Made by a program: the position numbers and the translations under genes. A stretch of DNA of 5,624 bases, taken from Ruminococcus_G sp963594675. Lineage in GTDB: Bacteria > Bacillota > Clostridia > Lachnospirales > Lachnospiraceae. Positions 1 to 5,624 of this stretch are shown piece after piece (position 1 is the first letter of the stretch; each line of letters starts with the position of its first letter). A model generated the notes under the pieces. The model was given only the letters and a program-made list of their open reading frames with translations, did no database searches and had not been told where the DNA came from. Where the stretch lies: NCBI GenBank assembly GCA_963594675.1, contig CAVBGA010000148.1:1-5624 (forward strand), written 5' to 3'.

Positions 1-1164
1 GGCTAGAGCTCTGGCGTCTCCTACTTTTGCATAGCAGGAGAAAAGCTGATTGGCCACATCTTGATGATCCTCTCGGGTATAGCCTTCGCCGATTCCGTCT
101 TTCATAAGTCGGGAAAGGGAGGGAAGGACATTGATGGGGGGATAGACGGATTGGCCGTGGAGATTTCTGTCCAATACAATCTGTCCCTCAGTGATATAAC
201 CGGTAAGGTCAGGAATCGGGTGGGTAATATCATCATTTGGCATGGTTAGGATAGGAATCTGAGTAACAGATCCCTCACGATCCCGGACGATACCCGCTCT
301 CTCGTACAAAGTGGCTAGTTCACTGTAAAGATATCCTGGATAACCTTTACGGGAAGGAATTTCTCCCTTGGAGGAGGAAACCTCACGCATGGCTTCGCAG
401 AAAGAGGTAATATCCGTCATAATGACAAGAATATGCATACCTTTCTCAAAGGCAAGATATTCTGCAGCAGTAAGTGCAACCTTTGGAGTGATCAGACGCT
501 CTACAACCGGATCGTTAGCCAGGTTCAAAAACATGACCACATGATCGGATACACCGCTTTCCTCGAAAGTCCTTCGGAAGAAATCCGCAACATCATGTTT
601 GACACCCATAGCAGCAAATACAATAGCGAACTTTTCATCTGAGGCATTGTCTCCTAAAGAGGCTTGCTGTACAATCTGGGCGGCTAACTGATCGTGGGGT
701 AGGCCATTTCCTGAAAAAATGGGAAGCTTTTGCCCACGAATCAAAGTGGTTAGTCCGTCAATTGCGGAGATTCCAGTGCGAATATAGTTTCGAGGATATT
801 CTCGTGTTACCGGGTTCAAGGGCAGGCCATTGACATTTGCCTTGCATTCTGCGTGAATAGGTCCCAGTCCATCAATGGGTTTGCCGATGCCATCAAAGGT
901 ACGTCCCAGAATATCCGGAGATAAGGCCAACTCCATGGGGTGACCGGATAAGCGGGTACGGGTATTTAGCAAAGACATATTTTCAGTGCCTTCAAAAACC
1001 TGAATTACTGCTTTGTCCTCATAAATTTCAATAATACGTCCTATTTTCTTTTCTAGGCCATCTATGGTAAATTCAACAATTTCCTCATAGGCGGCATCTT
1101 TTACCCCCTCCAGAACGACCAGGGGGCCATTGATCTCAGTCAAACCTAAATATTCAATTGCCAT
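1..1164 (-). CDS. atpB: V/A-type ATPase regulatory subunit B (3' end cut by window edge)
   Basis: Subunit B is the non-catalytic nucleotide-binding subunit that alternates with A in the A3B3 head. I translated all 388 codons from the ATG at 1164 to base 1 by hand and found no stop. The family is usually about 460 residues, so roughly 70 C-terminal residues lie beyond the left edge. The N-terminal beta-barrel domain (about residues 1-75) starts MAIEYLGLTEINGPLVVLEG. The nucleotide-binding domain follows, with RTGISAIDGL. In place of a Walker A lysine it has SGNGLPHDQLAAQI (151-164), the degenerate loop typical of B subunits. The motifs PSRKGYPGYLYSELA, YERAG and SLSRLMKDGIGEG are also present. 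Arg352 in SLSR matches by position the arginine finger of B (Arg350 of E. hirae NtpB, from memory), which reaches into the A site. The start is fixed by AAGGAGG six bases upstream. The gene follows A by 11 nt. Subunit D would be expected next, outside the window. The symbol ntpB is also used. Confidence 0.97.
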   Translation of the reverse strand, partial: MAIEYLGLTEINGPLVVLEGVKDAAYEEIVEFTIDGLEKKIGRIIEIYEDKAVIQVFEGTENMSLLNTRTRLSGHPMELALSPDILGRTFDGIGKPIDGLGPIHAECKANVNGLPLNPVTREYPRNYIRTGISAIDGLTTLIRGQKLPIFSGNGLPHDQLAAQIVQQASLGDNASDEKFAIVFAAMGVKHDVADFFRRTFEESGVSDHVVMFLNLANDPVVERLITPKVALTAAEYLAFEKGMHILVIMTDITSFCEAMREVSSSKGEIPSRKGYPGYLYSELATLYERAGIVRDREGSVTQIPILTMPNDDITHPIPDLTGYITEGQIVLDRNLHGQSVYPPINVLPSLSRLMKDGIGEGYTREDHQDVANQLFSCYAKVGDARALA

Positions 1165-1178
1165 TTTCAGCCTCCTTA
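1165..1178 (-). promoter_or_regulatory. Ribosome binding site of subunit B, overlapping the stop codon of subunit A
   Basis: On the minus strand the sequence reads TAAGGAGG, then CTGAAA, then ATG. The TAA stop of subunit A (1178-1176) shares two bases with the perfect AAGGAGG (1177-1171). A ribosome ending A therefore sits on the start signal of B. This arrangement fits coupled, near-equal synthesis of two subunits used 3:3. The overlap is seen directly; the coupling is inferred. Confidence 0.85.
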
Positions 1179-2942
1179 TCCGTTCGTTTCAAGGACATGA
1201 TCGTAGAAAAGGTCGATATCCTTCATGTATTGATCAAAAAGATCTAGTTGGTCATTAGCTACATCATATTTGATAGCGATGATTCGTTCGAAGATATTTT
1301 CTTTTTTCAGCACGGAGACGGGCATGCCCATGGCGACTAATACCTTTGATTTTTTGTATAAGTACAAAATGGTCTGCATCATAAGATATTGTTTTTTCAT
1401 GGGGACACAGGTATCTTCTTTATGGAATGCATTTTGCTGCAGAAAGCCCAGACGTATAACACGGGCAATCTCCAAAATTAGCTTTTGGTCATCGGGGAGA
1501 ACATCGCTGCCAATCAATTTGACAATTTCATTGAGGGAACTTTCCTGATTCAGCAGTCCCATAAGCTGATTTCTTAATTCTACAAAATTTTTACTAACAT
1601 GCTCTGAATACCAAGGGGTCAAATCATTTAAATATTCACTGTAGCTGGTTAGCCAGTGAATGGCTGGAAAATGGCGAGCATAGGCGAGGCTCTTGTCCAA
1701 ACCCCAGAAACAACGGACAAAGCGCTTGGTGTTCATTGTAACAGGTTCAGAAAAATCACCACCCTGGGGAGAAACAGCACCTATGATCGTGACGGATCCC
1801 TGGCTCATATTTAAGTTCTGCATCATGCCAGCTCTCTCATAGAAAGCAGACAGACGGGAAGCAAGATAAGCGGGGAATCCTTCTTCAGCAGGCATTTCTT
1901 CCAGTCGCCCAGAGAGTTCTCTTAGGGCTTCGGCCCAACGGGAGGTGGAATCTGCCATAATAGCCACATCGTAGCCCATATCTCTATAATATTCCGCCAA
2001 AGTAAGACCAGTATAAATAGAGGCCTCTCGGGCTGCTACAGGCATATTTGATGTATTGGCAATCAAAGCAGTACGATCCATCAGGGGCTGACCGGAGCGA
2101 GGATCAGTCAATTCCTGAAATTCCTCCAGTACCTGGGTCATTTCATTGCCACGTTCACCACAACCAATATAGATAATAATATCTGCGTCGGCCCATTTAG
2201 CAATCTGGTGCTGCGTCATAGTTTTTCCAGTACCAAATCCTCCTGGAATGGCAGCGGTTCCGCCTTTAGCGATGGGAAACATGGTATCCAGGATTCGCTG
2301 TCCTGTAATTAAAGGAACAGAAGCTGCATAGCGTTTTAAAGTCGGACGAGGAATTCGAATGGGCCACTTTTGACAGAGCCTGATTTCTCTTTTGTTTCCG
2401 TTTGCTTCTTCTACTGTTACAAGCGGATCCAATATGGTATAGGCTCCATCGCAAACCACATGGATTACCTTGCCGCTAATGCCTGGCGGAATCATGGATT
2501 TGTGGAGAATGGAGCGGGATTCCTGCGTTTCTGCGATAATAGTTCCTCCGGAGACTTCATCACCAACTTTTACAGTAAGGTGAACATCCCATTTTTTTTC
2601 TGTATCCAGAGAATCGACGTTGACGCCTCGGCTAATATATTTGCCGGAGCGTTTGGCGATTTCCCCAAGAGGTCTTTGAATGCCATCAAAAATATTATTA
2701 AGGATACCAGGACCTAAAGTGACGGAGATGGCATCGCCAGTAGCTTCTACTTGGGCTCCAGGCTTTAGTCCTGTGGTTTCTTCGAAGACCTGGACGGTGG
2801 TGGTATCTTTTGTTAAGGCGATTACCTCACCAACCAGATGATCTTCACCAACATGAACCATCTCTGACATTTTAAATCCGGTATTACCTTTCAGATAGAC
2901 AACAGGACCATTGATCCCGTAGATCGTACCTTTTCTGTTCAT
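1176..2942 (-). CDS. atpA: V/A-type ATPase catalytic subunit A
   Basis: Subunit A is the catalytic subunit of the soluble head; it hydrolyses or makes ATP at the A/B interface and drives the central rotor. At 588 residues it is full length for the family. The N-terminal barrel (about 1-70) starts MNRKGTIYGINGPVVYLKG. The bulge domain specific to A (about 110-190) carries IPPGISGKV. The nucleotide-binding core has an intact Walker A, GGFGTGKT (234-241, Lys240), and IGCGERGNEM (259-268), whose Glu263 is the expected catalytic glutamate. DSTSRWAEALRE (331-342) and VSPQGGDFSEP (390-400) follow, then a helical C-terminal domain. No key residue is missing and there is no frameshift. The start has AAGGAGG eight bases upstream. 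It lies 56 nt after E and 11 nt before B. F-type beta is excluded by the bulge domain and the V/A-type motifs. The symbol ntpA is also used. Confidence 0.98.
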   Translation of the reverse strand: MNRKGTIYGINGPVVYLKGNTGFKMSEMVHVGEDHLVGEVIALTKDTTTVQVFEETTGLKPGAQVEATGDAISVTLGPGILNNIFDGIQRPLGEIAKRSGKYISRGVNVDSLDTEKKWDVHLTVKVGDEVSGGTIIAETQESRSILHKSMIPPGISGKVIHVVCDGAYTILDPLVTVEEANGNKREIRLCQKWPIRIPRPTLKRYAASVPLITGQRILDTMFPIAKGGTAAIPGGFGTGKTMTQHQIAKWADADIIIYIGCGERGNEMTQVLEEFQELTDPRSGQPLMDRTALIANTSNMPVAAREASIYTGLTLAEYYRDMGYDVAIMADSTSRWAEALRELSGRLEEMPAEEGFPAYLASRLSAFYERAGMMQNLNMSQGSVTIIGAVSPQGGDFSEPVTMNTKRFVRCFWGLDKSLAYARHFPAIHWLTSYSEYLNDLTPWYSEHVSKNFVELRNQLMGLLNQESSLNEIVKLIGSDVLPDDQKLILEIARVIRLGFLQQNAFHKEDTCVPMKKQYLMMQTILYLYKKSKVLVAMGMPVSVLKKENIFERIIAIKYDVANDQLDLFDQYMKDIDLFYDHVLETNG

Positions 2943-2950
2943 GTATGCTG

Positions 2951-2957
2951 CCTCCTT
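2951..2957 (-). promoter_or_regulatory. Ribosome binding site of subunit A
   Basis: A perfect AAGGAGG on the minus strand lies eight bases before the ATG at 2942. This supports that start. Its first base is also the last base of the small hairpin just upstream. Confidence 0.85.
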
Positions 2958-2972
2958 GGTGTCTTAGCACCA
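2957..2972 (-). other. Small hairpin between subunits E and A
   Basis: On the minus strand TGGTG, loop CTAAGA, CACCA forms a 5-bp perfect stem with a 6-base loop. It lies in the 56-nt gap between E and A and runs straight into the AAGGAGG of A. It has no T-run after it, so it does not look like an intrinsic terminator. It could tune translation of A or be an RNA processing or stability element. A stem this short can occur by chance, so any role is a guess. Confidence 0.3.
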
Positions 2973-2998
2973 TAAAAAGAGATGAATAAGTTTCAAGT

Positions 2999-3589
2999 TT
3001 AAAATTCTAATTGAAATTGTTCTTTCTCATCCTTTAAAAGGGTGAGAAATGAATGGTCAATGAGGATATTCTTCTCCTTGATCATTGCTCTTGTGCCGCC
3101 GAGAAAACTTTCCTCTGCAAAAAGCGGTGTTGGCAGTTCGTAATTTTCATCTTTTAATGCTTTGGACAAAGCATCTACAAGATGGGCATCTTCGGGATCC
3201 ATATAGATAAGGAGGTCATCCCCATCTGCAAAAGTTTCCGCTGCTTTGATTTGTTGACAAAGTGTATGGAGATAGTCAGGGCTTTTACGGAAAGCGGAAA
3301 GTTTTTCTTCTACCTCAGAGAAAAGCTTGCTGCTTAGTTCTTCTTTGGCAGAAGAACGTTTTTGGCGAATTTTAAGCTGCTGATCTGATATTTCCTTGTT
3401 GAAATCTCTTTTGATTTTATCAGATGCCGTTTTAAGCTCTGTCTGGCACTGCCTATTCTGGCTTTCCTTGTGTTCCTGAAATTCTTCATTTAAAGCTGCT
3501 TTATGGGCGTCAATCATTTGCTGGGCATCCCTACTGGCGGCCTCAAGAGTAATATCATAGAAATGTGATAATTTTTCTTCTGTATTCAT
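2999..3589 (-). CDS. atpE: V/A-type ATPase peripheral stalk subunit E
   Basis: Subunit E forms the peripheral stalk that holds the A3B3 head still against the membrane stator, as a long coiled coil normally paired with a small G/H subunit. Its 196 residues are normal for the family. About residues 10-115 are a charged helix rich in Glu, Lys, Gln and Ala, with almost no proline or glycine, as expected for the coiled coil. A small mixed alpha/beta C-terminal domain follows, with LLIYMDPEDA (126-135) and SFLGGTRAMIKEKNILIDHSF (161-181). The GG followed by a strand and an 'I-D' turn is the typical head-binding end of E. The start is supported by AAAGGGTGA just upstream. It sits 15 nt after F and 56 nt before A. 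No G/H partner gene is visible in the window. Overall identity of E proteins is low, so the call rests on length, coiled coil, C-terminal motif and operon position. The symbol ntpE is also used. Confidence 0.9.
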   Translation of the reverse strand: MNTEEKLSHFYDITLEAASRDAQQMIDAHKAALNEEFQEHKESQNRQCQTELKTASDKIKRDFNKEISDQQLKIRQKRSSAKEELSSKLFSEVEEKLSAFRKSPDYLHTLCQQIKAAETFADGDDLLIYMDPEDAHLVDALSKALKDENYELPTPLFAEESFLGGTRAMIKEKNILIDHSFLTLLKDEKEQFQLEF

Positions 3590-3593
3590 AAAA

Positions 3594-3602
3594 TCACCCT
3601 TT
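3594..3602 (-). promoter_or_regulatory. Ribosome binding site of subunit E
   Basis: AAAGGGTGA on the minus strand ends four bases before the ATG at 3589. It matches the 16S anti-Shine-Dalgarno as AAGG plus GTGA, so it is weaker than the AAGGAGG before A and B. It begins two bases after the TAA stop of F. Confidence 0.7.
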
Positions 3603-3604
3603 GT

Positions 3605-3913
3605 TTAAAGTTTTAGACCGATAGATTCATTGATGTAGGATGTAATGAAGTCGGCTTTTCTTCCTGTGCCGTGACGATCGGGAATTTCAATGATCAGAGG
3701 CATGGTATGTGTCAATTTGACTTCATTGATCAGGTCTGGAAATTCTCGCCCGAATTTTTCGGTCAAGAGGAGAATTCCTATTTCCTTATCTGCCAGTGCA
3801 GTTTCCAGTGCTTGCTGTAGTTCCTCCTTCTTATGAACCACCACACTTTCAATGCCTGCCAGGCGCATACCGGTCTGGGTATCTACATTATCGCTGATTA
3901 AAAATATTTTCAT
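3605..3913 (-). CDS. atpF: V/A-type ATPase central rotor subunit F
   Basis: Subunit F binds subunit D in the central shaft and rotates inside the A3B3 head; in related enzymes it helps regulate ATP hydrolysis. The protein has 102 residues, the usual size, with a Rossmann-like alternation of strands and helices. It opens with MKIFLISD and has DTQTGMRLAGIE (11-22), the family's 'D-x-x-T-x-x-G-x-R-L-A-G' pattern. GILLLTE (46-52) and MPLIIEIPDRHG (71-82) are also strong F signatures. Its ATG overlaps the TAA of K by one base (TAATG). I see no clear Shine-Dalgarno before it, so translation probably depends on ribosomes finishing K. E follows after 15 nt. F placed directly after K, before E, differs from the E. 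hirae and Thermus orders. The symbol ntpF is ambiguous, because E. hirae uses ntpG for this protein. Confidence 0.95.
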   Translation of the reverse strand: MKIFLISDNVDTQTGMRLAGIESVVVHKKEELQQALETALADKEIGILLLTEKFGREFPDLINEVKLTHTMPLIIEIPDRHGTGRKADFITSYINESIGLKL

Positions 3914-3915
3914 TA
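3911..3915 (-). promoter_or_regulatory. Overlapping stop/start (TAATG) joining K and F
   Basis: On the minus strand the TAA of K (3915-3913) and the ATG of F (3913-3911) share one base. The 20 bases before it (ATCCTTGGTAATCTT and neighbours) contain no AGGAGG-like site. Termination-reinitiation is the simplest reading. It is the only junction in the window without a visible ribosome binding site. Confidence 0.75.
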
Positions 3916-4347
3916 AAGATTACCAAGGATCATGAAGGAGATGATCAAACCATAAAGGGCAACACCTTCAGCTAATCCTACGAAAATCAAGGATTTACCA
4001 AGAATGCTGGAATCTTCGCTGATAGCGCCTAAGGCTGCGGAAGCTGCACTTGCTACAGCGATACCACCGCCGATACAGGATCCGGCGGTAACAAGAGCGG
4101 CTGCCAGGTAGGCCATGCCGGTGCCGATAGATAAACTGTCACTTGCTGCCGCTGCAAATACATTGGATTTGCCTACCAGCATAACAGCTGCCGCTACCAA
4201 CATTGTGCCGAAGAAGAAAAAGGTATTGACTCCCAGGGCTGTCTTATAACGCCCACGATTTTTTTCACCTAAGAGGTAGATGCCAAAGGGAATGATAATA
4301 CTGAGAATAAGGGCTGCTGCAATTGTGATCTGTGCTAATAAAGTCAT
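3913..4347 (-). CDS. atpK: V/A-type ATPase proteolipid (rotor ring) subunit K
   Basis: Subunit K forms the membrane ring that carries ions past subunit I and turns the rotor. Its 144 residues give four hydrophobic segments at about 3-26, 36-59, 74-108 and 115-142. The last two form the recognisable c-type hairpin: a small-residue helix with GSCIGGGIAVASAASAALGA (89-108), a polar ISED loop, and GLAEGVALYGLIISF (124-138) with the ion-binding Glu127. The first two segments contain no membrane carboxylate and no obvious copy of the hairpin, so there is one carboxylate per four helices, as in E. hirae NtpK. Gly128 follows Glu127 where sodium-binding rings usually have Ser or Thr, and the Gln of sodium rings is replaced by Gly, which suggests proton use (inference). 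A strong AGGAGG lies seven bases before the ATG. It follows I by 39 nt and overlaps F by 1 nt. The symbol ntpK is also used. Confidence 0.95.
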   Translation of the reverse strand: MTLLAQITIAAALILSIIIPFGIYLLGEKNRGRYKTALGVNTFFFFGTMLVAAAVMLVGKSNVFAAAASDSLSIGTGMAYLAAALVTAGSCIGGGIAVASAASAALGAISEDSSILGKSLIFVGLAEGVALYGLIISFMILGNL

Positions 4348-4354
4348 AAATTTT

Positions 4355-4360
4355 CCTCCT
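4355..4360 (-). promoter_or_regulatory. Ribosome binding site of subunit K
   Basis: AGGAGG on the minus strand lies seven bases before the ATG at 4347, in the 39-nt gap after subunit I. A strong site suits a ring protein needed in many copies per complex. The gap contains no terminator-like stem, so read-through from I is expected. Confidence 0.8.
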
Positions 4361-4386
4361 GTTTATAACATGTTTTGTTGTGGTAG

Positions 4387-5624
4387 TTACTTGTCATTTT
4401 CCTGCTTGATAAATGGTTTGAATTCCCGGCCGGTTCCCTTATAAAAACGACTGAAAAGTTCATAGTATTCCAGACGAAGAACTTGAATTCCTACAATGAG
4501 ACCTTCAAGACATGTAACAAAGATATTTCCCAGGATGACAACAATCCAATTAGGACTTCCGGCCTCTGCTCCTGCAAGCATCATTACCACTTCCATCATG
4601 GCTGCATGGCTGACTGCAAAAGCACCGATACGGATGAAGGATATGGTATTTGAAAAATAACTAAGCAAAAGTTCGAACATTTCAAATACACCCTGTACCA
4701 GAAACATGCCTGTTGAGCCTTCGATTTTCTCCTTTTTATGGTTTAGTAGATTGGTCAATGGTTCCTTGAAAAAAATGATGATTAAGGGCAGGAGAAAGGC
4801 AATGCAGAGAATTGCAGTTGCCGGTGTTTTGTGACCACTCATATAGAGAAATAGGGTGATGGTCAGCGCACAATAAAAAACAAGTCCTGCCAGAGCATTC
4901 TGATCAAAATAGATTCCTTCGATATCTTTTGCTTTAATGGCATTGACGATATGGAGAATCATGGAAACAATGATCAAAAACATGCCGAAGGCGATGGCCA
5001 CAACAAAGACGGTATTCAAACGTCCGATAAATGGTAGGGTTGTCATCGCTGTTTTTGGACTGAGCCATATAGGATTTTCCAACTCAAAGCCGAAAATACT
5101 TCCATACATAAAACCAAAAAATATGGAGCATACTCCTGCTGTAGAAATGATGGCAGCCAGATCCATTTTTTTCGTTTTATAAAGAAGTAATCCGCCTAAA
5201 AAGAGAACCAGACCTTGACCGATATCTCCGAGCATGGCGCCGAAAATAAAAGCGTAGGTTAGAGAAACAAAAATAGTCGGGTCAATCTCGTTGTAGGCTG
5301 GCAGACCATACATACGAATATACATTTCAAAGGGCTTGAAAATCTTCGGGTTTTTCAGCTTGGTGGGGGGCATCAGGTCGGAATCTGTCTGATCTTCAAT
5401 AAATAGATAAATCAGGTAGTCATCCTTTATATCCTCGTTAAAAGTCTTAGCATCTTTCTCGCTCATCCAACCACAGAGGATATAGAAGACTTCTTTTTGA
5501 CTGTTAGTACAGGCAGCAAGCTTGCGAATATCAAAATTCCTGGAAAATCCTGCCAGGGTCTTTTGAGCGGCCCAAATTTCCTCTTCCTTACTCTTGAAAA
5601 GTGAGGTCATGGTTTGTCCTAGCT
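4387..5624 (-). CDS. atpI: V/A-type ATPase membrane stator subunit I (5' end cut by window edge)
   Basis: Subunit I (the 116-kDa / a-subunit family) is the membrane stator that provides the ion half-channels and anchors the peripheral stalk. The frame stays open to the right edge (L-G-Q-T before the Met at 5610). Full-length members have about 620-660 residues, so some 230-250 N-terminal residues are missing. Numbering from that Met: the end of the cytoplasmic domain has ILCGWMSEKDAK (44-55) and PPTKLKNPKIFKPFEMYI (81-98). About eight membrane segments follow, starting at 112 with TIFVSLTYAFIFGAMLGDIG (112-131). SFIRIGAFAVSHAAM (324-338) holds Arg327, the buried arginine essential for ion transfer in this family. 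Arg379 in QVLRLEYYE matches the second conserved arginine. The C-terminus YKGTGREFKPF is typical. K follows after 39 nt. The Met at 5610 is judged internal. The symbol ntpI is also used. Confidence 0.96.
   Translation of the reverse strand, partial: LGQTMTSLFKSKEEEIWAAQKTLAGFSRNFDIRKLAACTNSQKEVFYILCGWMSEKDAKTFNEDIKDDYLIYLFIEDQTDSDLMPPTKLKNPKIFKPFEMYIRMYGLPAYNEIDPTIFVSLTYAFIFGAMLGDIGQGLVLFLGGLLLYKTKKMDLAAIISTAGVCSIFFGFMYGSIFGFELENPIWLSPKTAMTTLPFIGRLNTVFVVAIAFGMFLIIVSMILHIVNAIKAKDIEGIYFDQNALAGLVFYCALTITLFLYMSGHKTPATAILCIAFLLPLIIIFFKEPLTNLLNHKKEKIEGSTGMFLVQGVFEMFELLLSYFSNTISFIRIGAFAVSHAAMMEVVMMLAGAEAGSPNWIVVILGNIFVTCLEGLIVGIQVLRLEYYELFSRFYKGTGREFKPFIKQENDK

Noticed and set aside
61..642. Plus-strand open frames at 61-249 and 433-642.
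   Set aside because: They lie opposite the fully intact, strongly conserved subunit B frame and have no recognisable domain or ribosome binding site.
1..1164. Loss of the Walker A lysine in subunit B as an inactivating change.
   Set aside because: The SGNGLPHDQ loop is the normal form in V/A-type B subunits, which are non-catalytic.
2592..2599. Run of eight A on the minus strand inside subunit A (GAA AAA AAA TGG), a possible slippage site.
   Set aside because: The downstream frame is intact through the P-loop and C-terminus, and I see no stimulatory stem-loop. A-runs are common in Lys-rich Clostridial genes.
1270..2717. Plus-strand open frames at 1270-1548 and 2370-2717, and a second minus-strand frame at 2266-2454.
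   Set aside because: All are shadows of subunit A, which keeps every catalytic motif. Their compositions (runs of Cys, Phe, Arg, Ser) are typical of antisense or shifted readings.
1176..2942. Gln393 in VSPQGGDFSEP of subunit A, where other lineages have VSPPGGD.
   Set aside because: From memory Gln is common at this position in Firmicute A subunits, and the neighbouring residues are all conserved, so I do not treat it as a defect.
4348..4386. AACATGTT palindrome in the I-K gap as a possible operator or internal promoter.
   Set aside because: An 8-base palindrome in AT-rich DNA is expected by chance, and no convincing -35/-10 pair accompanies it.
4937..5182. Plus-strand open frame at 4937-5182.
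   Set aside because: It is antisense to the membrane domain of subunit I and resembles nothing recognisable.
5610..5610. Met at 5610 as the true start of subunit I (407 residues), with AGGA a few bases upstream.
   Set aside because: The frame stays open to the window edge. The protein would begin about 45 residues before the conserved GWM motif and lack most of the cytoplasmic domain (some 230-250 residues). AGGA is a weak match. A shortened stator is possible but much less likely than truncation by the window.

Overview
The window is the interior of a rotary V/A-type (A1Ao/V1Vo) ATPase operon. All genes lie on the minus strand, so transcription runs from the right edge to the left edge. In transcription order it holds subunit I (5' end cut by the right edge), proteolipid subunit K, subunit F, subunit E, catalytic subunit A and regulatory subunit B (3' end cut by the left edge). 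No RNA gene, mobile element, CRISPR array, terminator or convincing promoter is visible. The promoter must lie beyond the right edge, and any terminator beyond the left edge.

The organism is probably an anaerobic Firmicute of the Clostridia. The reasons are strong Shine-Dalgarno sequences (AAGGAGG or AGGAGG) at the right distance before A, B and K, moderate-to-low GC content, the Firmicute flavour of subunits A and B, and an I-K-F-E-A-B order. That order differs from the Enterococcus hirae (I-K-E-C-G-A-B-D) and Thermus (I-L-E-C-F-A-B-D) layouts. This is inference from sequence character, not a database match.

Layout: subunit I 4387-5624 (partial), 39-nt gap, K 3913-4347, 1-nt overlap (TAATG), F 3605-3913, 15-nt gap, E 2999-3589, 56-nt gap with a small hairpin, A 1176-2942, 11-nt gap, B 1-1164 (partial). 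No gap exceeds 60 bases, so there is no unexplained non-coding stretch.

The products form one machine. A and B make the hexameric ATPase head, with the intact P-loop in A and the degenerate one in B. F belongs to the central rotor shaft, E to the peripheral stalk, I is the membrane stator with the essential buried arginine, and K forms the ion-carrying rotor ring. Subunits C (rotor-to-ring adaptor), D (rotor axle) and G/H (stalk partner of E) are not here. D is expected downstream of B, and C and G/H upstream of I. The residues around the single ring glutamate of K look more like a proton-coupled than a sodium-coupled ring. I found no undescribed system; this is a well-formed housekeeping operon with a few details worth checking.
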